DNA from: a bacterium
GTDB taxonomy: Bacteria > Zixibacteria > MSB-5A5 > GN15 > FEB-12
Reading direction: 5' to 3'
Length of the DNA stretch: 7,203 nucleotides
Assembly (NCBI GenBank): GCA_030629485.1
Contig: DAOVOW010000094.1
Location: 1 to 7,203, forward strand
This document shows positions 1 to 6,192 of this stretch, one piece after another. Under the pieces are notes generated by a model. The model was not told the origin of the DNA. It did not search any database and was given only the letters and a program-made list of their open reading frames with translations. The position numbers and the translations under genes are program-made. Each line of letters starts with the position of its first letter. The stretch's first letter is position 1.

Positions 1-1108
1 AACCTCGGATCGGGTTACTTAGCGGCAGGAGTTCTCCGTGCGACATCGACACCGTCGCAGTGTACCGTCGAAATGAGGGTTGGCTCTCGGCCGGAGTCAC
101 CGACTTGTAGGCCAATCCGAGAGTGCCTTCCCAGCCCGAATGGAAACCGGAGGAGTATTGCAATGAAGCGGTGAACTCATAGAACTGATCACGGTAGTCC
201 CGGGTCGCCGCACTCACCGCCAGTTCACCCATGCCCACCAGGAACAACGGCTGGCGATACTCCAGGGCCAGGCTGTTGCGCCCTTTTTCACGGCGTTCCG
301 AGAGCAATCTGGCCTGTCGACCATCTCCGAACATGTTGGTGAAACCCATCTGCAGCGACCAGACCAGCCCGGTTGAATTGTCCGGGATGTAGCCACCGGT
401 TCCCTCGATCCGGAACTGTTTCTTCTCATCGAATTGTAATTCAAGCACCGCGGCCTGGTACCCCGGCTGCGGCTGTACCCTGATCGGCGGCCGGAAGGTG
501 ACGTAGCCGATTCTATCGGCTGCCGCTTCCGTAGCCTGCAGAGCCTCATTGGTCAGCGTATCGCCGCGGCGAATCGGCAGGAGCCTGGCAATCTGTTCCG
601 GCCGGCTTCGCTCCAAACCAAGATAGCGCACGTCCGCCACTCGTACTATCGGTCCGCGGTTAAGAGTCGCATCAACCTCGATTGACCGACCCTCACGACG
701 TACACCGGTGATCTGTATCGATGCATAGTGGTATCCCTGATCGTAGAGATGCCGCAACTGATCTTCAATGTGGCTTTCCAGATTGTGACGGCTGAAGTAA
801 TCGTGAATTCTGATATTGAAAGTCGAATCGCCGGTGACGACTATACGCGCCAGTCGCGAACGTGCGCCACTGTCTATGATAAGGCTATCGTCGGATCTTT
901 CCACCCGGGCATCCAGGTACCCCTCGCTGCACAATATGGTCAGCACGGTGTCGACCAAACTTCCGTCAAACGCGTGATTTGCCGCCAGACGTTCGATCTG
1001 TTTTGCAGTCACCGGTCTTTCACCTCGATAGACGACTTGCGTCGCGACCGCATCTACGGTCAACCACCCAGCCAGAAGTATGTACAGTATGATTCTACCC
1101 ATACCCAT
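1..1108 (-). CDS. Omp85-superfamily outer-membrane protein (BamA/TamA-like), 3' end cut by window edge
   Basis: The reading frame is open from an ATG at 1108 to the window edge, giving 369 codons with no stop, so the C-terminus is missing. Residues 1-22 look like a signal peptide. Residues 26-80 are a divergent POTRA-like unit. Residues 86-151 and 153-228 read as POTRA domains: a helix followed by LYDQGYHYASI and later VDATLNRGP, then VADVRYLGL, paired helices and a closing strand. The barrel appears to start near residue 230. It carries GFTNMFGDGRQARL (255-268), like the N-(F/L)-x-G-x-G motif of BamA, then LEYRQPLFL (282-290), like the family's strand ending in P-(L/W)-F. Omp85 proteins insert or export proteins at the outer membrane. 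The start codon shares its A with the upstream stop (TGATG), implying coupled translation; ATG at 1102 is an alternative. Omp85 membership is well supported. BamA, TamA or a two-partner TpsB cannot be separated without the missing barrel. Confidence 0.85.
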   Translation of the reverse strand, partial: MGMGRIILYILLAGWLTVDAVATQVVYRGERPVTAKQIERLAANHAFDGSLVDTVLTILCSEGYLDARVERSDDSLIIDSGARSRLARIVVTGDSTFNIRIHDYFSRHNLESHIEDQLRHLYDQGYHYASIQITGVRREGRSIEVDATLNRGPIVRVADVRYLGLERSRPEQIARLLPIRRGDTLTNEALQATEAAADRIGYVTFRPPIRVQPQPGYQAAVLELQFDEKKQFRIEGTGGYIPDNSTGLVWSLQMGFTNMFGDGRQARLLSERREKGRNSLALEYRQPLFLVGMGELAVSAATRDYRDQFYEFTASLQYSSGFHSGWEGTLGLAYKSVTPAESQPSFRRYTATVSMSHGELLPLSNPIRG

Positions 1109-4100
1109 CAAAACCCAGCCACCAGTTCGCCGCGCCCGGTGAGACGAGCCGTGCGATTGTCGGCGTGTCTTCCGGTGAGCGAAAAATTGAGGCGGAGTTC
1201 ACCCTTCAGACCATAGTTCAGACGCACCGACCAGATAGCGCCACGTTCCCCCGGCTTGTTGTCGGTCAGGAAGTAAGATGGCGTGGTGCCGATATTCGTT
1301 AGTTGCTGCGTGTACAACTCAATAAGGGTGCGTAGCTCTCCCTTGCGCGCAAGTTGCCGGCGCGCTCCCAGCGATGCCAGGTAGATTCGTGAAAGTTCAC
1401 CTTGCGATGATTCAGCGCGGCGAAAGACTCCACCGACAGTCAGTTCCAAAGTTGAGAAGCGTCGTCGGGCCGACAACCCGACTTTGAAGCCGTCAACATC
1501 GCCGCCCCCCCCGTACGACTGGTCGCGATCGATTTGAAAGAGATCAAGCGTTTCCTCAAGGAACAGTTCGTCGACCACCTGTTTCAAACCAACTGATTCC
1601 TTACGGTGCGAACGCTGTCGGACCTCACCGGCCGCCAACCGCTGCTGCATGTCCTCGCTGTATGACAAGTTGACTACATGAAAACTGTGCATCTTGGCCA
1701 GTCGTATATCGGCGTCGTATCGTCGGTCGTAGAACAGGAACGGTTGAGACTTGTCGGAGAGAAAGGGAACGAGCCAGTACCATTCTCGTGCGCCCTCATC
1801 GAGCAGTTCCTCTTCGATGCGGGAGTCGAAGCGAATGTACACCTGGCTGAATTCCCGTCTGAGGTGAAAGCTCCTCTCGCCGCGCCGCACGCGGGAACGG
1901 TCGGAAAGTAGTTCTTCGACCTGGATGTAATCGCCGTCCGGGTCGGGCAGGTAGGTTCCGTCTTGAAAGATGAAGTTCCCCCGGCCCGGTTCCACTTCCA
2001 GATAGGTCAGACCACGGGCGTTGCGGGTCTCGGTGGAAACAACATAAGCGCCGTCGACGGTCAGATTTCGTTTGCCGTCATGATAACGATAGCCCAAACG
2101 TCCGAGAAAACTCTTCTCCGCGGACAAAACTTTGTCCAACCACTGGTGTGTCACGATGAACTGGTAGCTGAGATCGCCGAGCCGGCGATTTGATGCCAGT
2201 GAGGCGCGTCGGCGCTGAAATGTCCGAAGCCACCGCCCGGTCAGGCTGTCTTCGCGGTACTGTTCGTATCGGAGGCTCTCACTCCGGCCGCTCAAACCCA
2301 GTTCGTAGCGCTGGTAACGGGTCCCCTGACCGGTGCCGCTGTAGTCATGTTTGCGATTGTCGGACTCAAGCATGGACGACAGCGTAATACCATCGGCCAA
2401 CAGTAATCGCAATTGTCCCATAGCGTACTCACCGTTGCCGCGCTGCGTACTATCCCCCGACGTGAACCTTGATCTCATCCCTTCAAACCCGGCAACAGCC
2501 TCGACGCGATAATGCGGCTTCATTTCCGCTCTCACGTTGACTTTGTTCGAGCTAAAGACATGCTCATACTCGAGACGTGACAGCCCTGTGCGCACGGTCA
2601 CGAATCGGCTCGGCGTTACGGCTCCCTGCCAACGGTACAGGGTCTCATCCGATGTTGGCGTGTAATGTTCCGGGAGCAAAAACTCGCGTTGGAACTCCGG
2701 AGCGTTCAAACGCTCATGCGTTCGGTACTCCGTTTGGCGATGACGGACTTCGAGTGACAGCTCATTGGTCCGGGCCGACTTTCCGAACTTCTTGTCCAGT
2801 CGCAGAAGGTAGTAGAGTCCGTCGTTGTCGCTGTCATCGAGAGATGAAAACAGGTTGCGATCATAAACACTCTGTCGTATGTCGGTGCTGATCTGCCCCA
2901 GCACACGGCTTCTCAACCGGGCGCGGAGGCGGTAATGATCGGCACGCTCCGGGGCAATCGGCGCGACGACCGGAAGGTAATCGCCGCCCCCGTCACCGAC
3001 GTATTCGTACTGGTCAGTGCCCAGGAATCGATAACTGCCTGCGCCGACGCCGACGAAACTGAAGGTTATGCTATAATCGCCGTTCTCCCGACCCACGTAC
3101 TGGTAAACCGAGTCCGGCAGACTGTCGGTTACCAGAAGGTACGACCCGGTCGAGTCCGGTCGCACGCCGGAGCGCACGGCCAGCACCGTGCTGTCACCGA
3201 CCCTGGCAAGCAGCCGGCGATCTTCGGCGGTCGGTTCACCCCACAGCGGCTGATCCTTGTCGTCACCGTCCCGACGTAACTCCAGAGCGATCGTCAGCAA
3301 TGAGTCCCCGAATATGGCGCTCCCCCCGGTTGACAACAGTTCACCCTTGTAACCGCTTGCCAGCGGTTGGAAATCGACCTCGATACGTCGACGGCTGTCG
3401 ATTGGGTGGTTGACGTTGAAAGTGATGCGGCCGGTCGGGTAATCGACGGTGTAGTCCTTGTTGGTGCCCCGTTCGAGCCGCTCGCCGTCGAGCCACACTT
3501 GTTCCGAGCGCGGCGCCACCGGCAGCGGTCGCCCGGATTCACTGATTGCGTAGGGTCCCTGAAGACCGTCACGCCCCATGAAGCGCACCGAGGCATACCT
3601 GCCCTTGGGGCGCGCTGCCATTGCATCGACGTGCCAGCGCTCCCTTTGCACAACGAACATCGCACCGGATGCTGCGCGCGAAGTGGGCGCAACCGATGAC
3701 AGACGATCGATCGTTTCGATGTCGCCAACCTGCGCCGTGATAGATGGCGAGGTCAGCCTCAGGTTGACTTTGTCCAGTTCATTGAGGCGGCTGTTGGCCG
3801 TGCCGTACGAGGGATCGTAGCCACGATCCGACACGGCGCCGGTTATGGTCACTCCCGGCGCCAGTTCGCCAGAGATCGTCAAGTCCAACGACTGGCTGAA
3901 CTCCGATGATCCGGCGGTGCGGGCTGAGAACCGAAACGATTTGGCGCCGCTGATGGATACACTAGATGCGGATGTTCTCGACAGTACGCCAACCGGTCGC
4001 TGTTGTGGCCGGGGAGTTGTGGCTGCAGATGTGGAGGCCGGGGGCAGTTCGCGTCCGTAGCTCACCTCCAGCCAGGGCGGCAGTTTCCGGTAGCAGGCGA

Positions 4101-4416
4101 TCAGGGTGTCGCCCGGTGAGATTTCAAGTGATGAAAGATCGAACGCACCCAGGTTCGCGCTGAACGAGTAGTCATCACCACGTTGCAAGAGTCGACCGTT
4201 GAGATACAGGGAATCGGACTCGTGAAAGATGAAGTGCGAGCCGATAAAGAGTCGTTTGGGAATCTCATCTGAGGAAAGCACCTTGCGGATGGCGGCGGCG
4301 TGAGAGCTACCGGCCAGTATTAGCAGGAGCACCAGGCATAGATGGACGATATGATCGCTGTTGCCGCGAGCGGCTCTGAAGCGGCGGCTACGCTGGACCT
4401 TAGTCCGGTTCATCAT
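1108..4416 (-). CDS. Large exported surface/outer-membrane protein, probable beta-barrel with SprA-like modules
   Basis: This 1102-residue protein has a basic N-region (1-22), a hydrophobic core (23-37) and a likely cleavage site after SSHA (37-40). Residues 68-113 and 305-352 are related modules sharing a L-x-G-x-x-L-x-R-G...DY pattern. A Pro/Ser/Thr-rich linker spans about 124-155. Residues 156-235 (SISGAKSF, QSLDLTISGEL, then GDIE) and the DGLQGPY segment at 283-289 recall the strand-rich parts of SprA-type proteins. Two Gly-Asp-Tyr loop regions lie at 437-486 and 808-836. The remainder alternates short amphipathic strands and charged loops, and the last residues (RGELVAGF) end in Phe, as many barrels do. 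SprA, the type 9 secretion translocon, is far longer, so this is at most a distant or reduced relative. The start overlaps the lipoprotein gene by 17 bp, with no clear Shine-Dalgarno; the adjacent ATG at 4413 is equally possible. Outer-membrane location is likely; the function is unknown. Confidence 0.85.
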   Translation of the reverse strand: MMNRTKVQRSRRFRAARGNSDHIVHLCLVLLLILAGSSHAAAIRKVLSSDEIPKRLFIGSHFIFHESDSLYLNGRLLQRGDDYSFSANLGAFDLSSLEISPGDTLIACYRKLPPWLEVSYGRELPPASTSAATTPRPQQRPVGVLSRTSASSVSISGAKSFRFSARTAGSSEFSQSLDLTISGELAPGVTITGAVSDRGYDPSYGTANSRLNELDKVNLRLTSPSITAQVGDIETIDRLSSVAPTSRAASGAMFVVQRERWHVDAMAARPKGRYASVRFMGRDGLQGPYAISESGRPLPVAPRSEQVWLDGERLERGTNKDYTVDYPTGRITFNVNHPIDSRRRIEVDFQPLASGYKGELLSTGGSAIFGDSLLTIALELRRDGDDKDQPLWGEPTAEDRRLLARVGDSTVLAVRSGVRPDSTGSYLLVTDSLPDSVYQYVGRENGDYSITFSFVGVGAGSYRFLGTDQYEYVGDGGGDYLPVVAPIAPERADHYRLRARLRSRVLGQISTDIRQSVYDRNLFSSLDDSDNDGLYYLLRLDKKFGKSARTNELSLEVRHRQTEYRTHERLNAPEFQREFLLPEHYTPTSDETLYRWQGAVTPSRFVTVRTGLSRLEYEHVFSSNKVNVRAEMKPHYRVEAVAGFEGMRSRFTSGDSTQRGNGEYAMGQLRLLLADGITLSSMLESDNRKHDYSGTGQGTRYQRYELGLSGRSESLRYEQYREDSLTGRWLRTFQRRRASLASNRRLGDLSYQFIVTHQWLDKVLSAEKSFLGRLGYRYHDGKRNLTVDGAYVVSTETRNARGLTYLEVEPGRGNFIFQDGTYLPDPDGDYIQVEELLSDRSRVRRGERSFHLRREFSQVYIRFDSRIEEELLDEGAREWYWLVPFLSDKSQPFLFYDRRYDADIRLAKMHSFHVVNLSYSEDMQQRLAAGEVRQRSHRKESVGLKQVVDELFLEETLDLFQIDRDQSYGGGGDVDGFKVGLSARRRFSTLELTVGGVFRRAESSQGELSRIYLASLGARRQLARKGELRTLIELYTQQLTNIGTTPSYFLTDNKPGERGAIWSVRLNYGLKGELRLNFSLTGRHADNRTARLTGRGELVAGF
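1505..1512. repeat. Homopolymer of eight C (G8 in the coding strand) inside the 1102-residue gene
   Basis: The coding strand reads TAC then eight G then C, encoding part of a Gly4 loop (about residues 969-972). It is the longest single-base run I noticed. As sequenced the frame is intact through it and the gene continues to its stop at 1108. Confidence 0.85.
3361..3504 (-). other. Protein-level repeat module, copy 2, in the 1102-residue protein
   Basis: Residues 305-352 begin EQVWLDGERLERG and continue through DYTVDYPTGRITF to RRIEVDFQPL. The core pattern is shared with residues 68-113. The preceding DGLQGPY and proline-rich turn resemble segments seen in large SprA-like surface proteins; that resemblance is from memory, not from an alignment. 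Confidence 0.6.
4078..4215 (-). other. Protein-level repeat module, copy 1, in the 1102-residue protein
   Basis: Residues 68-113 begin DSLYLNGRLLQRGDDY and end in an acidic, strand-like stretch DTLIACYRKLP. The order of features (L-x-G, L-x-R-G, DY, short turn with G, D then an aromatic strand) matches residues 305-352. It lies just after the signal peptide, so it is probably a small beta domain at the N-terminus. Confidence 0.6.
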
Positions 4417-5350
4417 ACAGGACGCGACAGATTACCAGGCGATTATTGCCGCTGTCAGAAATTATCAGGCGTCCATCAGGAAAGACCGCGATATCACGAG
4501 GATTGCGCAATCCCTTCTTATTCCCGACCAATATCGGGATCGCCACCAGAGGTCTTCGTCCGCTAATATCGAGACTCACTATGCGAGCACTCGATGCTTC
4601 CAACACCCACAGGTGATTTCCATCGAAGGTCATGGCCACCGGATCGTTCACTATTGCTCCGGCGATTTCGCGCGAGAAACTGCCGTAGGAATCATAGAAT
4701 ACCAGTCGCGAGTTGCCTTTGTCGGCCACCACGAAGTCGCCGTCGGGAATTGTCGTGACTTTTTCCGGGCTTCGAAGCTGGCCGCCGGCGTAACCGAACT
4801 CACCGATAAAGCGGCTGAATTTCCCGGCGTTGTCAAACAGGGCGATACGGTCCTGGTCACGATCGACAACCCAGACCTCGCCATAGTCGGTCACGGCCAC
4901 TCCCGAGGGATGACCATACTTGAAGGGGTCGTCTTCGTCGCGGAGTTCAATCTCGTCGACGAAATTGAGCCGCGCATCGTAACGGACAATACGGCGATTG
5001 CTTTCGTCGATCACCAGAAGGTTGAGAGCGTTGTCAAGAGTGACAAAGGTCGGATTGTTGAGCAACCCGGCACTGAAACCATAGCCCCCGATTTCGTGGG
5101 TAGCGTTCAGGGTCGAGTCGAAACGTATCAGACGATTGTTGCCGTTGTCCGCAAGGTAGGTGATTCCGTCGGGGGCAACAGCTAATCCTACCGGGTTCTG
5201 AAGCTCCTGTCCGAGTACCGTACCCGTGATCACCTGCTCCACCAGCAGCGCCGTGGGCATTTGAGGATGGGATGGTCGGACGAGTGGCCCGCGAGGAGGG
5301 CCGCCACAGGCTAACGAAATCAGTATCAACAGAATCGAAAGTCGGTACAT
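4400..5350 (-). CDS. NHL-repeat six-bladed beta-propeller lipoprotein
   Basis: I choose the ATG at 5350, giving 316 residues. It follows GAGG at 6 nt spacing and yields a compact lipoprotein signal, MYRLSILLILISLAC, with Cys15 as the acylation site. An upstream in-frame TTG at 5386 would add 12 residues and spoil the signal. After a Pro-rich tether (about 16-35) come six NHL-type blades at roughly 50-79, 97-125, 145-174, 192-220, 233-262 and 281-308. Each runs P-x-(G/D)-(I/V)-A-V...DG...(V/L)-x-D-x-x-(N/D)-x-R(I/L)...(F/Y)D, with ADNGNNRL in blade 1 and SDSGNNRL in blade 6. Six blades make a complete propeller. NHL propellers usually bind proteins, peptides or glycans, and a few are enzymes; no catalytic residues can be assigned here. 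A periplasm- or surface-facing adaptor is likely. Its place before a giant barrel candidate and an Omp85 gene suggests a role in their assembly, by analogy with the propeller lipoprotein BamB, but it is not a BamB homologue by sequence. Confidence 0.92.
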   Translation of the reverse strand: MYRLSILLILISLACGGPPRGPLVRPSHPQMPTALLVEQVITGTVLGQELQNPVGLAVAPDGITYLADNGNNRLIRFDSTLNATHEIGGYGFSAGLLNNPTFVTLDNALNLLVIDESNRRIVRYDARLNFVDEIELRDEDDPFKYGHPSGVAVTDYGEVWVVDRDQDRIALFDNAGKFSRFIGEFGYAGGQLRSPEKVTTIPDGDFVVADKGNSRLVFYDSYGSFSREIAGAIVNDPVAMTFDGNHLWVLEASSARIVSLDISGRRPLVAIPILVGNKKGLRNPRDIAVFPDGRLIISDSGNNRLVICRVLYDEPD

Positions 5351-5356
5351 ACATAG

Positions 5357-5360
5357 CCTC
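5357..5360 (-). promoter_or_regulatory. Shine-Dalgarno GAGG deciding the lipoprotein start
   Basis: GAGG lies 6 nt before the ATG at 5350. This supports the 316-residue lipoprotein over a TTG start at 5386. A second, out-of-frame ATG at 5354 is only 2 nt from GAGG, too close to be used well. Confidence 0.6.
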
Positions 5361-5372
5361 GCCCGCCGGGCG
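5360..5372 (-). other. Small GC hairpin abutting the lipoprotein ribosome-binding site
   Basis: In the transcript, CGCCC-GGC-GGGCG forms a perfect five-pair all-GC stem with a three-base loop. It sits directly between the TGA of the upstream gene (5375-5373) and the GAGG site, sharing the first G of that site. There is no U-run after it, so it is not a terminator. It could limit initiation unless a ribosome finishing the upstream gene opens it. Confidence 0.45.
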
Positions 5373-6182
5373 TCAGAAACGGGCAAACAGGGACAACTGA
5401 ATCTGCCGGTCAGCGCTCAGCGGATCGATATCCAGGCGATAACCGAACCGCTGCTGGTAGTCAGCCGCCGGGGTTGCGCCAAACAGTTTGCGCGTTTGTC
5501 TGGCGTCGTGAACAGCATCGATAACCGACACGATCCGATTGAGAATCATCAGACCGATCGTAAAATCTCGTCGGCGAAATGCTTCGCGACTGCGGTTTTT
5601 CAACTCCCGGTAGGCCGCTTTGTCGCCCGGATCACGCCAGCGCCAGTGATTGGATTCGTTGTCGACCAGGTACGGTCGATCGCGGTCCTGGACCTGACCC
5701 CGTTCGTTAAAGTGATCGATATCATTGTAAAAACCGACCCAGTCGCGAAACAGGTCATCTTTGTCCTCGAGTTGGGCGCCTGCGCGTTCGCGGGCAAAGT
5801 TGATGTAGTCGTCCTCTTTCCACGTACCGTAAGTGTGATACGAAAGATAACCCAGCCACCAGAGAGCTTCGGCCGCGAAAAAGTAACGAGCTTTCTTGCG
5901 GTTACCGACATAGTACTCTCCAAGGCCAGGCAACAGTGCCGAGTAGAGCACAGCCCTGGACACGGATTTGCGGTCGGGATGGGCCTGTTTCACGCCCCAG
6001 TCATCGCGATCGCGCTGCGCGAAACTGCCGGGCAGCGACAGATTAGGTACGGGGAAGCCGGGCCTTTGCAGTTCGGCGGCAAGCCTCGTCTGAATCGGCG
6101 TCGACGGAACGTTAAGCGCAGCCGAGGCAGAAATCGACCCCAGGGCCAGCCACAATCCGAATATGATCCAGTAACTCTTCAT
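5373..6182 (-). CDS. DUF5683-like exported protein, second of a tandem paralogous pair
   Basis: This 269-residue protein has a signal peptide (1-21, ending ASA) and a soluble stretch of about 50 residues. A conserved hydrophobic core at 76-115 begins RAVLYSALLPGLGEYYVG and continues with K-x-x-x-x-F-x-A-E-A. The P-G-L-G-(Q/E)-Y-Y-x-G signature is typical of DUF5683-type proteins, whose biochemical role is unknown. A second hydrophobic segment at 207-225 contains NRIVSVIDAV, matching NHLISAFEAF in the upstream neighbour. WVGFYNDIDHFN (148-159) aligns with the neighbour's TGKYNQFAWGWDD region. The C-terminus (IQLSLFARF) alternates hydrophobic residues and ends in Phe. The ATG lies 10 bp after the upstream stop with no recognisable Shine-Dalgarno, so translation is probably coupled. 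The gene ends 22 bp before the lipoprotein start. It probably arose by duplication and has diverged strongly outside the core. Family assignment is fairly sure; topology and function are not. Confidence 0.85.
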   Translation of the reverse strand: MKSYWIIFGLWLALGSISASAALNVPSTPIQTRLAAELQRPGFPVPNLSLPGSFAQRDRDDWGVKQAHPDRKSVSRAVLYSALLPGLGEYYVGNRKKARYFFAAEALWWLGYLSYHTYGTWKEDDYINFARERAGAQLEDKDDLFRDWVGFYNDIDHFNERGQVQDRDRPYLVDNESNHWRWRDPGDKAAYRELKNRSREAFRRRDFTIGLMILNRIVSVIDAVHDARQTRKLFGATPAADYQQRFGYRLDIDPLSADRQIQLSLFARF

Positions 6183-6192
6183 ACGTCAACTG

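Noticed and set aside
214..549. 111-residue minus-strand open frame, Arg/Ser rich
   Set aside because: It is out of frame within the Omp85 gene, which reads without a break from 1108 to the edge with family motifs. It does not indicate a frameshift.
728..1216. 162-residue open frame on the plus strand
   Set aside because: It is antisense to the POTRA region of the Omp85 gene and the end of the giant gene. The minus-strand reading explains the region fully.
3294..3728. 144-residue minus-strand open frame inside the giant gene
   Set aside because: A shifted-frame shadow; the main frame carries the conserved DGLQGPY and repeat-module residues here.
1108..4416. TonB-dependent receptor as identity of the giant protein
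   Set aside because: No TonB box or plug-domain pattern is visible after the signal peptide, and the repeat modules do not fit that family.
4361..5185. 274-residue open frame on the plus strand
   Set aside because: It lies antisense to the NHL lipoprotein gene, whose six repeats are unmistakable. The plus-strand protein has no signal, domain or ribosome-binding site and is a mirror of the regular NHL codons.
5351..5386. Longer lipoprotein start at the in-frame TTG (5386)
   Set aside because: It would put 12 mostly charged residues before the lipoprotein signal and overlap the upstream gene. The ATG at 5350 has a better-placed GAGG.
6183..6192. TTGACG in the 10-bp gap as a -35 promoter element
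   Set aside because: No matching -10 element at the right distance and the gap is too short; coincidence inside an operon.
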